This document shows positions 11,772 to 22,560 of a stretch of 64,000 nucleotides of DNA, one piece after another. The stretch is from Histoplasma ohiense. Lineage: Eukaryota > Ascomycota > Eurotiomycetes > Onygenales > Ajellomycetaceae. Each line of letters starts with the position of its first letter. The first letter of the stretch is position 1. A model generated the notes under the pieces. The model searched no databases. It was not told the DNA's origin and was given only the letters and a program-made list of their open reading frames with translations. The stretch covers positions 1,550,001-1,614,000 of the forward strand of contig JAEVHH010000003.1 of assembly GCA_017607445.1 (NCBI GenBank). Direction: 5' to 3'. The position numbers and the translations under genes were made by a program.

Positions 11772-12699
11772 GGTTGTTGTGAAGTGGAATGTTAAAATGG
11801 CTCAGCAGTGGCGGGGGGGAGCACAGGCAGGTGCAGCAAAATGGTCCATTCTTCAAAGTGGCGGTATTCTACCTGGACATGCTGATGCTATCAAAGAAGG
11901 TGGCAATTTCCAGGGTGGTGTTGTCTCGCGATGAGGGTGCAGCACTTTCGAGAAGCTTGGGGGTTGGATGAAAGGTGTTTCCGTGTGTTGCGCGGAAACA
12001 TTGCAACATCGTCCTGGAACCATAGATATGTAATCGCCGACACCGAACACCTTGACTCTCATTTTCTAGTATTATTTTATTCCATTCGTTTATTTATTTA
12101 TCTATTTATATATTTGTAAGAAACGATATTTTGGTAACCTTTTCAGTGATTATGGTATCAGAATGATCTCCTATGAAGCCCGAAGCTATCAATCTATCTC
12201 ATTTTCCACCGTTTAAATACTACCTTAATTAGTGTACAGGAAAGGGAAAATGGTATACCACAAGCACCAACGCGACTTGCACGGGTGATTCCTTGCTGAA
12301 ATCCCGAGATATCATCGAATTTAATCTGTTTTCGGTTGTTCAACCAAAAAAAGAGAAAAAGTGTGCGTAACGGCCCAGAGAGATGTAGATAGATGTGTTG
12401 ACGAAGAAAAAATAATAAAGACCCTTTCGCCTTTCGCCTTAAACCTCTAACCATATAAAAAAAAATTAAAAAAAAAGATAAAAATATATCAAAACATAAA
12501 ATGTATATTGTACATGTACAAGAGGGAAAATAAACGAAGAACCTCCTCCCCAAATACCAATTGTGAGAAGGGCCAGATCAAGCGGGCAGGGACTCCATAA
12601 TGTCCCAGGAGCCACCGATTCGCTTGTAGACGGCTGCATGGATGGATTGTACGGGGCCAAACGAGAAGAATTCTATGGCTCCTGCTCGCTCGGGCGACT
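11772..12699. other. intergenic: HUL5 promoter and mL41 3' region
   Basis: 928 bp without a supportable gene, between the start of HUL5 and the stop of the mL41 gene (both on the - strand). AT-rich with a TTTATTTATTTAT stretch near 12090-12105. No RNA gene or known repeat was recognised. Confidence 0.6.
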
Positions 12700-13177
12700 T
12701 CAGTGCTTGCTTTTATCCGCGTCGTCCGCGCGTGGCTCCGCATTCAACTCGGCCGTTGTCTGCACTGGCTGCTGCTGCTGCTGCTGCTGCTCCTTTGAAA
12801 CGGCTGTGTCCTCCTGGCTAGCCATCACCTCTCCTCTCCGTATCCGCTCGACTTCGTCAGATTCCAACTCGTTATTCGCATACCAGTCATCGAGGTAGTC
12901 TTTCCCATTCATCCCACGCGGCACCTCGACTTCCCTCTCGCCGATCATTATCGTTTGCGTGTACTGGGTTCTTGTAGGCTCCATTCGTTTTGTGACGAAG
13001 GGGGTGAGCTGTGATGGAAAAAGCCGGTGCGTGGAGTGGATACAGGTTAGTCAATCAGCTACTATGAGGGTGCATTAAGAAGGCGATAGGCGCCATACGG
13101 AGCAGAAGGAGAAAAGAAGAGAGAATAGAGTGGAGAGGGTGGAAGACGGAGGGGGAAGGGGGAGGAGGAATCGGCAC

Positions 13178-13208
<31 letters not shown>

Positions 13209-13419
13209 TGTATGTATGTGTGATAAAACGGACCTTAAAGGTATCAAGTCCCTCTGGAACCACATATGTGCGCACTTTTCGCCAGTCAATGAAATATGTG
13301 CCCTTCTTCTTGCCGAAGAATCCAACGTTGCCCGTCCGGTTACCCTTGTAGTAGCCTCCGTTGACCTGCTTGGTGGTCAACCGGAGCCGCGCATTCAAGC
13401 GTGATGTGGGTTTAAACAT
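12700..13419 (-). CDS. MRPL27: mitochondrial large-subunit ribosomal protein mL41 (MRPL27)
   Basis: Two exons (12700-13008, 13234-13419) give 164 residues. The protein is a structural component of the mitochondrial large ribosomal subunit. Exon 1 carries the conserved core: LRLTTKQVNGGYYKGNRTG, KKKGTYFIDW and RTYVVPEGLDTFK. Exon 2 starts LTPFVTKRM and contains GMNGKDYLDDWYANNE, followed by a variable tail with eight Gln encoded by a CAG run. The open frame also extends two codons upstream from a TTG, but the ATG at 13419 matches family starts (MFKPTSRLNARLR). The 225-bp intron contains a TATG microsatellite. The gene is divergent from UTP14 across a 398-bp shared promoter. Confidence 0.93.
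13179..13219. repeat. (TATG)10 microsatellite in the mL41 intron
   Basis: Ten perfect TATG repeats lie 14 nt inside the 5' end of the mL41 intron (13009-13233) as transcribed. A tract this long is likely to vary between strains. Confidence 0.95.
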
Positions 13420-13817
13420 GATCAAGACGAAGCGGTAATACGCCCATCCAAAGGTAGAATGACCAAGTACAGAGCTCTAAATTGCAAGCAATTGTCGAAG
13501 CGCGGAGGTTGGGGGTTTTGTGGTTCTTCGGCGGTGGTTGTTCTCCCTGTGTTCGCTTCTCAAACGCACAGGCCTTTTGACACCGAGAAACTTTTTTTTT
13601 TTTTGGGCCCGCAAGGATCAGCAACTGCATTGTGCTCGCGCGATAAAAAACCAATTTACACGAAAAGCACAAATAAATTCCATATCACATTCTACATTTT
13701 CCATTTTGCATCACCCTCTCTTTTCAGTGTGCTGCTATGCATTATTAAATTAATTTTTCGGGTACTTCCTCTCTATCTTTTTGGGCGGGGATTGATTTAA
13801 TTAAAGTATACATAGCC
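13420..13817. promoter_or_regulatory. bidirectional promoter between mL41 and UTP14
   Basis: A 398-bp region separates the start codons of two head-to-head genes, one for mitochondrial translation and one for small-subunit rRNA processing. It includes a T12 tract (13591-13602), often found in nucleosome-depleted fungal promoters. No TATA box is obvious. Shared regulation is an inference from the arrangement. Confidence 0.5.
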
Positions 13818-16800
13818 ATGGCGAGGAAATCTAACCAGCTCCGGTCCAAAAAAGAGCCCCGCCGCTCGAAACCGAAAGGAACAAAGAAGCCATATATGCG
13901 GGGCGGCCTGGATGTCTTGACAGTTGCAGAGAAACAATATCCCTCGAATTCCGGAATTCGAAAACACCGCTTGGGGGTGGAGGGCGATGACGGCTCTAAG
14001 CGCAAGAGAGGCGGAGCTTCGAGACTAGACGGTGAAGGGGACTCTCACGACCCGCCTTCCAAGCGACGGAGAACTGGTGACGACAGTGAAGGCTCCGACT
14101 CGAGCGACAATCGCGGAAGTGATAGTGAGGGGAATGAATGGCTGTTGGGTCGGGTCGCTTCCGATGATGACAGTGATATCGACAGCGATGAAGCTATGGG
14201 TGAGAGCGATGAGGAGAATTTCGATGGGCGAAAGGTTGGTGGGAGCGCTAAGGCAAAGGTGAAATCTACGTTGAGAAACCGGGATACGGATGGTTTCAAC
14301 TTATCAGAAGGTGACGGCGAAGCGCTGGAGGATGACGATGATCTTGGGGAAGAAGCGGTGGATCTTGCTACGGCTTGGGATATGAACGCAGAAGACACAG
14401 AATCGGACGTTAAAACGAACACTACGAGGGCGAAGAAGACTTCTCGATCTAAGACTGCAGATGAGGAAGATAATATTGACACTACTGGTAGCGAGGATGA
14501 GGACCAAGAGGGTGATTCTGATGACTCTGACGGTGACGATGCAAGCGATGTCTCTGGGCTATCCCTTTCTGACGAGGATGACTCAAATGAGCGTGGCCTG
14601 TCGAAATTACAAAAGTTCGTCAAGTCCATGGAAAACGGACAAAGCGACGACGGCAAATCGAAACTGAAGCATCAGACCACCACTCACGGCGCCCAACTTA
14701 CGGAATTCGGCCTCATGCCAACACGCAAACTTACAGTTGCCGATCTGATCCCGACCATTTCCGACTCGCGCATGAAAGGCTCGCTCAAACATCTAGACGC
14801 CGTTGCCGCAACGAAGAAGAGCAAAGCCGGAATACCTGGGAAGCTGCAAGCGCCTCTCGCTAAACGGCAGCAGGATCGTATTGACCGTGCGGCAGCTTAT
14901 GAGAAGAGCAAAGAGACCCTTAATCGGTGGATTGAAACGGTGAAAGCTAACCGAAGAGCCGAACACCTCTCGTTCCCCCTTCCCGAGCCGAACGCCATAC
15001 AGCAGTCATCCATTACTGATTCGAAGCCATTGACAGACCTCGAGAGCACCATCCAGAATATCCTTGTAGAGAGCGGCCTAGCGGATGAGAAGAATAAATC
15101 CAGCGAAGCTCGGATTCAGGAATTTGAAGAATTACAGGCGAAAAAGCTCCCGTTGGAAGAAATACAGGCGCGTCGCGCGGAGCTACGGAAGGCTCGAGAG
15201 CTACTTTTCCGCGAGGAGGTTCGATCCAAGCGGATTAAGAAAATTAAGAGCAAATCTTACCGCCGTGTGCATCGCAAGGAGCGGGAAAAGATGGATATTA
15301 GAGAGCGGGAAGCTCTTATCGCCGCTGGTGTTGATGTTGATGAGGAAGACCGCGAAAAACTCGACCGGCAGAGAGCGGAAGCTCGAATGGGAGCGAAGCA
15401 TCGGGAAAGCAAGTGGGCTAAAGGCCTTAAGCAAACTGGAAGGACGGCCTGGGATGACGAAGCGCGACTGGAAATGGCGGATCTAGCAAGGCGGGGGGAG
15501 GAATTGCAGAGCAGAATAGAAGGAAAGCGAGTCACTACGGGACAGGAAGGGTATCTATGGTCCTCAAGCGAGGAGTCAGAGAGCGACAGTGATGCAGCTG
15601 AAGATGGGTTTGGCTCCGATGCTGAGGCACAACGCCTGAAGAAAAAGCTCAATGACCTCGACCAAAACGGCGATGAGAATGAAGAGCCCATCACCGGGCC
15701 TCATGCAGGGTTACTGTCCATGAAATTTATGCGGAATGCGGAGGCTGCGCGGAAGGCTCAGAACGATGCTGAAATTAAAAAACTCCGTCGTGAGATGGAT
15801 GGCGGGGATGATTTACACTCCGATGATGAGATGGAGATGGCGGAGATAGGCCGCCAGAAGTTCGGCCGACTTGCCAGTACCAACGAACCTGCCGTCACGG
15901 CTCCTCAACGGCAGGAATTTGAGGAGCCAGATTCTGATGCAGATGACAAGGCCCGCGCAGTAGAGTCCGATGGCGAAATTGAAATTCAGGTGAATAATAC
16001 TACTACGAACAGTAATAACAGCAACCACCGTGCGCATAAATCTACTGCACGCAGCTCTCAACCTCTCAAGAAACGATCTCCTCTAGCCAACAACCACGCA
16101 ACTCAGGATGACAACGCTGACGTCGATAATCCATGGCTCACGCAGCCCAAGCGGAATGCGAAGAAGCACAATGGCTCCTCACCTGATGCAGCGGCTGACA
16201 TTAGCCTGATCAGCAACGGTGCAATGGAAAGCGATCCCTCCACGTCCCGCATGTTGTCCGTAGCACCCAAACACGCCAAATCTTCCGCCAAAGGAAATCC
16301 AAGCGCTACCAAATCACGCAACCAGCCGGCTGCAGTTGCAGCTGCAGCCGCCACTGCCACCAGCGATAATGGTGACTATGGCAGTGATGACGGCGACGGC
16401 GGCGGAAATACACGCGTACCCGTCCTGCTCAAGAACGCCGATCTCGTCAAGCGAGCGTTCGCGGGCGACGAGGTGCTGGCGGACTTCTCGAAGGAGAAAC
16501 GGAACACGGCCGCAGAGGAGGGTGACCAGATCGTCGACACCACGCTGCCCGGGTGGGGGTCGTGGGCTGGCGCGGGCCTGACGAAGCGCGAGAAGCAGCA
16601 GGCGAAGGCGAGGCGGTCGTTCGTGACGGAGGAGGGCGTCAAGGCTGAGAAGAGGAGGGATGCGAGGCTGGATCGGGTTATTGTTAATGAGAAGCGGGTT
16701 AGGAAGGTATGTCTTTTATATCTATCTATTTTTTATTTTATTTTTATGTTCTATTGTCATCCCCCTCTCCCCCTCCTTTATTTTTGCTTTGCTTTGTTTA

Positions 16801-17079
16801 CTTAGAAGAAATAATTCATTGGATCATTGGAACATATTAAAAAAAAAAAAAAAAAGATCAACGCTCAACTGACGACATCATCAACAACAACAACAGAATA
16901 CAAAGTATCTCGCGTCCCAGTTACCCCACCCCTTCGAATCAAGGCAGCAATACGAACGCTCGCTGCGGCTGCCCATCGGGCCCGAATGGACAACCAAGGA
17001 AACGTTCCAGAACGCCACGAAACCGCGTGTCATGCTCAAACAGGGCGTTATCAAGCCGCTGCAGCGACCTCTGCTGTGA
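13818..17079 (+). CDS. UTP14: U3 snoRNP-associated protein Utp14
   Basis: Two exons (13818-16706, 16897-17079) give 1,023 residues. Utp14 is a component of the nucleolar small-subunit processome; it activates the helicase Dhr1 and is needed for 18S rRNA maturation. The N-terminus is Lys/Arg-rich, followed by long acidic Asp/Ser stretches (about 70-260). Family motifs follow: LTVADLIPTI; KHRESKWAKGLKQTGR; and WGSWAGAGLTKREK, the conserved GWGSWAG box. The C-terminus KYLASQLPHPFESRQQYERS, then PIGPEWTT and KQGVIKPL, is encoded in exon 2 and is lost if the 190-bp intron is ignored. A nuclear/nucleolar location is expected from the basic clusters. Start: first ATG at 13818, matching family N-termini. 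Confidence 0.96.
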
Positions 17080-17469
17080 ATTTTTCTTTTTTTTTATGTG
17101 TGTAAGTGGGGACGGGGAGGTGGGGGGGGCGGGGGGGGGGGGGGTTTGTATTGATTGCATTGGTTGCCTTGGATCAAGTAGCTTGAAATCTCATCCATCC
17201 TGTTTCTTTCCTCTGTCTTGTGTGTTGGGAATCGGTAGTATATAGAATAGAAGTTGGTCATTAAACGATATCCAATCCCAATATAGGTACCTGGTCCGTC
17301 TTGCTTTTACTATTGGTGGAGGTTACTATCGTGTTTACATGGGCATTTGATCGGCGGATGCATGCACATAGCTCCTGTAAAGGGGGATGAGGCGCTGGAG
17401 GGAGAATCATGATCTGCTTAAAGAGTTTGGGTTCCCGATGGCCCTTTCGCCACCCCCAGCCACTGAGAC

Positions 17470-18090
17470 CATGAATTACACATTTGATTTGGTTTGGTTT
17501 GGTCCCAGTCCATTTCTTGGTGTGATTTTCAGTGAGACCAGAATCAGAATGGAAGTGTAAAGTGACTAGAATTATTAGAACATGAGTGAAATAGGACTAA
17601 TAAATCTTGATATTTCATGTAAAGTGACTGACTATCAAAAATAAGAACATGACCTGGGACTGACTATGATTTTGACTGAGGTTTGGTCCTGTTCTGATGA
17701 TTATATAATACATATCTTAGATATCAATCTGATGATATGATTGGTGGAGATATTACCTCTATCTACCAGCTACTGTTGCCAATCTTGCTAAGCTATCTAT
17801 CACTGCTAAGCTAGCTATCGCTGCTAATCTATCTATCACTGCCAATATAGGGTAAATCATGGTCCCGTTTGGTCCCATTTTACAAAATGGGATCAAATGG
17901 AATCAGAACTGATAATTTATAACTAAAACATGATCTGGGACTAGAATTATAATATAAATCATGTAAAGTGACTAATTTGATAAACACTATATGGGACCAG
18001 AACTAAGATATTTGAAAATGGAACTGAGGAAAAATTTGGTTCTGATTCCATACATAGCCAGTCCATTGTTGGTAATGGAACAGTGTTGTT
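17470..18090. repeat. decayed, internally repetitive AT-rich element
   Basis: The stretch contains the 11-mer GTAAAGTGACT three times in direct orientation (17557, 17619, 17963), three copies of a degenerate AACATGA-N-GGACT block (near 17578, 17645, 17926) and several TGGTCCCA or GGGACCAG words. A near-perfect palindrome with 13-bp arms and a 2-bp spacer (one mismatch) lies at 17869-17896. It encodes nothing recognisable. It looks like an old non-autonomous element or a nested set of them; clear ends and a target duplication were not found. Confidence 0.45.
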
Positions 18091-18772
18091 GTGATAGGGG
18101 ATTCTTGGGCGCGCAAGGACAGCAAGGGCTTGGTGAACACCGCGCTACGAACGCTTCAGGGATAGCGCGCCGCAGAGGCGGGCGCACACGGCAAAACAGT
18201 AGACGGATTTGGTAGGGGGAGGATGCAGTAATTTCGGCTTATTATTCTTCCGTGGCGTACGCCACCCTTATTATCAAGATGACGTTACGCTACCGCACTA
18301 GTACTTTATTTCGGAGAAGAAGAGCTGCGAAGCTTAGAAGCTTCAAACAGCTCAAGCAACTACGCAGAATCGAGTTTAGCTCGCCGGGGAGGCTGGGAAT
18401 CAACCAAAAGAAGACCGGTGAATCTTTCGTTTTCTCTTCCCTCTCCTCCCTTCCCATAGATAATCTGGCAGTGGATTGTGGACTGTGGCAAGATGGCCCA
18501 GTTCAACCTGCCGACGCCGTCCTCCTGATCCTTCGATCCGCATGATGAACTGGTACGCTTCGCTGGGCGCAGTGTCGCCACTAGGCGCAGCACTAATGCA
18601 GCCAGATCCGGGTGACCTTATTTCAACCTCACCTCCGGCAGCATGATTATGTAGTAGCTCTGGCAAGCAGAACAGTCAAAAGACAGCAGAGCACAGAAAG
18701 AAAGGGACAAGACGTATCCCATTGCAAGTTCACTGTATCACTGTATCCCGTGGCTCCACGGTCATGGACGAG

Positions 18773-18780
18773 TATATAAG
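18773..18780 (+). promoter_or_regulatory. candidate TATA box for the GH81 gene
   Basis: TATATAAG lies about 970 bp upstream of the GH81 start codon. If functional it implies a leader of roughly 900 nt containing all three tandem-repeat groups. Support is only the motif and its position. Confidence 0.3.
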
Positions 18781-19130
18781 CAGACCGACATCCCCCCGGC
18801 TCGCCAGCTTCCTCGATCCCAACCCCACACGGATGGAATTTTTGGAACTTGGTGGCAAAGGTGAGCAGCGCCTCCCCCTCCCATGGCTCCGGCTGTTTGA
18901 GCACCGTGTTTCTACGGGTAGTTTCCGTGATCGTTTGCATGGTCCCTGGCGTGGATCTGGCCCCTTTCACTTTCCTGCCCGCTGTTTTCGCCGGCCCAAG
19001 GAAGGCCGCCCAACGGCCGGCCTTGGCTCTTGGCGCCACCGGGGGTCCGTCCTTTATTTTGTTTTTCTCCGCCCCCTTTTCTGTTTACCCGCGCCCTCGT
19101 TTCCGGGGCATCCTCATTCTTTTATTTCCT

Positions 19131-19180
19131 CTCATCCCCTCTCATCCCCTCTCATTCCCTCTCATTCCCTCTCATTCCCT
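19131..19180. repeat. 10-bp tandem repeat, five units
   Basis: Five consecutive copies of CTCATCCCCT or its CTCATTCCCT variant. It is one of three short tandem repeats packed into 300 bp upstream of the GH81 gene. Confidence 0.85.
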
Positions 19181-19220
19181 GTCGATCCTTTCGCTCCTGT
19201 CCTCGTCGTCTCTCTTTTCA

Positions 19221-19226
<6 letters not shown>

Positions 19227-19271
<45 letters not shown>
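19227..19271. repeat. (CT)n microsatellite
   Basis: About 22 CT dinucleotides in a row in the presumed GH81 leader. Pyrimidine tracts are common just upstream of fungal transcription starts. Confidence 0.9.
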
Positions 19272-19273
<2 letters not shown>

Positions 19274-19389
19274 TCCTCCCCACACTCTCGTTACGTTACG
19301 TTTCGTTCAGTCCTTTTGACTGTCGCTGTTGATTGGCCTCCATTGGGGCTGCTCCGCTCTCTCTCCTTGACCTATCTGTCAGAACCTAC

Positions 19390-19433
19390 CTGATCGATCC
19401 CTGATCGATCCCTGATCTATCCCTGATCTATCC
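19390..19433. repeat. 11-bp tandem repeat, four units
   Basis: Four copies of CTGATCGATCC or CTGATCTATCC. The units carry GATC/CGAT palindromes. Confidence 0.8.
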
Positions 19434-19743
19434 CTGACACCCTAACGCTCGGACGTCGGACGTCGGGCAACTGCTGATGGTCGCTGCAGCTTGGAATGAC
19501 TGCGGGGAGGCTATTCCCGTCGTGTGTTCTGGCTCCTTCTTCTGGTGGCCCACGTTGCCCGCCGTCCTTCCCCTTCTTCCTTCATGATAACAACATCAGT
19601 CCACTCTACCCAATCTCCCCACCGTTGTCTCCTCAGGCGCCTAGTCACTGCTACTGCCTGTGCTGTGGGAGGGGGGGGTTGTATTTTGTCCCACAGCCTT
19701 CATTCACACTGGCTTTCCTCCGCCGCGTGTGTGTCGTCGGACG

Positions 19744-22560
19744 ATGACACACTCCATGTCGTCATGGCTTGTCGCCATCTTGATAATGATGACCCTGCGG
19801 CGCTTCTTCCCTGGAACCCAAGCTCTTCCTCATTGTGCCCTACATCAGGATTGTCATGCGTATCCGAATGGAACTGACGGCCTTGACTTCGGTCTTACGT
19901 CCCAGTTACCCCGAACTACCCTGCCAGCAGCACCCGCCTCCCTAAGCGAGGGAATTTCCATCACCATATCAATACCCCTGCCCATCTGGCCTTCTACGAC
20001 TACGAGCCAGCCGCCGCCATCCTCGGTTACAAGCTCTGCAGCATCAAGCAGCCCTGCGCCAACCGCGCCCTCGTCTAGCTCTTCCTCGACATCAACGCTT
20101 GTACCCTTGCCTAAGCCGCCCCCGATGAATGGCCAAAATGCGTTCGAGCCCGTAGGCACGGGACCACCCCCGGCAAATATCCCTTCAAGAGGCGATCATC
20201 CAGTCAAGCCAGATCATATCGTACGTAAAATTTTATTTGTCTTTTCAAACCCGGACTCCAATTCTGACCCTCATTTGCAGGTTGGTTCCACAGGCCCTCT
20301 ACCTACAAACAAATTTTTTGCCAACTTCTACCTTGGCTCCCAGACTGGGCCTTCATTCACCCATCCGTACGGAGTCGCATGGGCTAAGGGCAAGGGTCCT
20401 GTAACGAGTTATGGCCTCATGGTTTCCAATATAGAATTCAATCAGCTGGCATTTGGTCCCACGAGCCAGTCAATCCCCGGCAACCCTGTCCAGTTTTATA
20501 TCAACCCCATTGGCATTCAATCGATGATTCTCTCCGCAGCTGAACTTGGGCCGTCTTCTGTCTTGGTTGTTTCGAAGCCCTCCGCGTTTTCGGCAACTAT
20601 TCTTCTCTCCCCGTATCCTGGCTCGACTTCTCATATCGCTTTTCCTTTGGTTCAAGGCATGGGGTTTGTGACCGCTCTCTACACAAAATTACAACCCATG
20701 GTTCAGAGTGGCGTTTTCTTCCGGCAATTCGAACAACTGGGCTCTCCCAGACCAGACTTATTCAAATATAGGGTCATGTTGGAGGATCGCACAGAGTGGT
20801 TGATATACGTCATGTCCGCCGACGGTACTGATCCGCAATTGAGGTTGGAAGATCATAGTCTCATCCGTGGTATCAGTGGGTTCAGCGGTACGATCCAGAT
20901 CTGCAAAAACCCTCTCGGCGAAGAAGGGGAGGGGATATACGACAGGTCAGCTGGCGTATATGCGGTGGAAGTCCAACTCGCGGGCTTTGTTGTCGCTGAC
21001 CAGCAGACTGGGACATACAGTTTCTCCTGGGAGAAGCAAGGGTTGGATGTTTCCACAACCCCCTTGTTAATGTTCGCATTGCCCCACCACTGTGATTCCT
21101 TTGACGAAAAAACCAAATCCAGGATGACAGGTCTACATCTACGAACCACGACCAAGGGAATGGCTACCGGTATTGTAGGGGATTCATGGACAATGGTCGA
21201 GACCAGCCTTCCTATAAGTCTGGGATTTGCTCCCTGGAACGCGCAATCGAAAAAGAGCCCGCCCCTATCAGAACCTGTCAAAGAAAAGTTGAAAATGGTA
21301 GCTCCAACGGAGCTCAACCAAGACATACATCAGCAAACGTACCTTGATAGTATGTACTTTAGCGGGAAGGGGTTTGGCAAGTTTTCTATGTTGGTGTATA
21401 CTGTCGAGAAATTAGCAGAGGATCCCTCTCTGGCGGAAAATGCATTTCGACTGCTAAAGGAAGCTTTCGCAAAGTTTGTTCGTAACGAGCAGATATGGCC
21501 GCTGGTATATGATACCGTTTGGAAGGGGATTGTCTCTTCTGGGTCTTACGTGACCCGCGATCCAGGGCTTGATTTTGGAAATACTTATTACAACGACCAT
21601 CACTTCCACTATGGTTATTTTATCCTTTCTGCAGCCATCATGGGGACCCTTGATCCATCATGGATAGCTGGGAATAAAGATTGGGTTAATGCCCTCGTCC
21701 GCGATGTTAGCACTCCAGTACCCGACGACCCATTTTTTCCGTGTTTCCGGTCATTTGACTGGTATAACGGCCATTCCTGGGCGAAAGGCTTATTTGAGTC
21801 TTATGACGGCAAAGATGAAGAATCTTCGTCAGAGGATGCTCTGTTCGCCTACGCCCTCAAATTGTGGGGCAAGGCCATCGGGGATGCAAGTATGGAAGCT
21901 CGTGGCAATCTGATGCTAGCCGTCCTTGCAAGATCACTACATGCCTACTTCTTGCTGAGGTCTGACAACGTCAATCACCCAGCTAATTTCATCGCCAATA
22001 AAGTCACAGGGATTGTCAGTATAACAACCCAAACCAATTTACCATAATAATCTTCATATTTAAGATCTAACAGGCCACAGCTTTTTGAGAACAAGGTTGA
22101 TCATACGACTTATTTCGGCACAAACCTCGAATACATCCAAGGGTGAGTATGATCGCATATACCCCCCGCTCCATATGTTTATATTACGGTGCTTATACTA
22201 TTTAGGATCCATATGATTCCCTTAACTGCGTCTTCGTCCTACACCCGCGACCAGCTTTTCGTGAAAGAGGAATGGGAAGCCATGTTTGCGGAAACTGCCT
22301 GCACACCCGCGAGTAAAGTTCAAGGTGGTTGGCAAGGCATCTTATTTGCTAATTTGGCACTCATCGATCCATTTACCTCGTGGGAATTTTTTTCTCGCGA
22401 TCCCTTTGATTATTCGAAAATTGATGGCGGAGCTACTCGAACATGGTATCTCGCACTTGCCGCAGGTAGGATTTAACCGTAGTGTTCTTCCTCTTGAATG
22501 AATTGCCTTGCTGCTCACTAACACCGAAATCTAGGCTTGGGAGGCGGTCCACGTCTATAA
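19744..22560 (+). CDS. endo-1,3-beta-glucanase, glycoside hydrolase family 81 (Eng-like)
   Basis: Five exons (19744-20220, 20281-22014, 22081-22142, 22206-22465, 22535-22560) join in phase to 852 residues. The enzyme cleaves internal beta-1,3-glucan bonds; fungal members act in cell separation and wall trimming, and Eng1 of Histoplasma trims exposed cell-wall glucan. An N-terminal hydrophobic segment (SSWLVAILIMMTLRRFF) suggests secretion; a Ser/Pro/Thr-rich linker follows (about 65-135). The GH81 domain begins at TGPLPTNKFFANFYLG. It contains the catalytic-region motifs LDFGNTYYNDHHFHYGYF and DWYNGHSWAKGLFES, followed by a DGKDEESSSED acidic loop. The first intron is exactly 60 nt and free of stops, so retention would add 20 residues. 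The last exon encodes only the C-terminal nine residues. Start ATG 19744 gives the best signal sequence; ATG 19756 is an alternative. Confidence 0.94.

Larger units (their letters stand above)
17080..19743. other. intergenic: UTP14 3' region to GH81 leader
   Basis: 2.66 kb without a supportable protein gene. It holds a G-rich run (about 17121-17143) just after UTP14, a decayed repeat (17470-18090), a candidate TATA box at 18773 and three groups of tandem repeats in the presumed GH81 leader. Long open frames at 18722-19400 are produced by the pyrimidine-rich repeats and lack coding character. Confidence 0.6.

Noticed and set aside
13130..13404. Open frames with Met-Tyr-Val-Cys repeats
   Set aside because: These are translations of the TATG microsatellite inside the mL41 intron.
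18722..19393. Long + strand open frames (up to 223 codons) before GH81
   Set aside because: They are translations of pyrimidine tandem repeats; three frames are open at once and none has a plausible protein signature.
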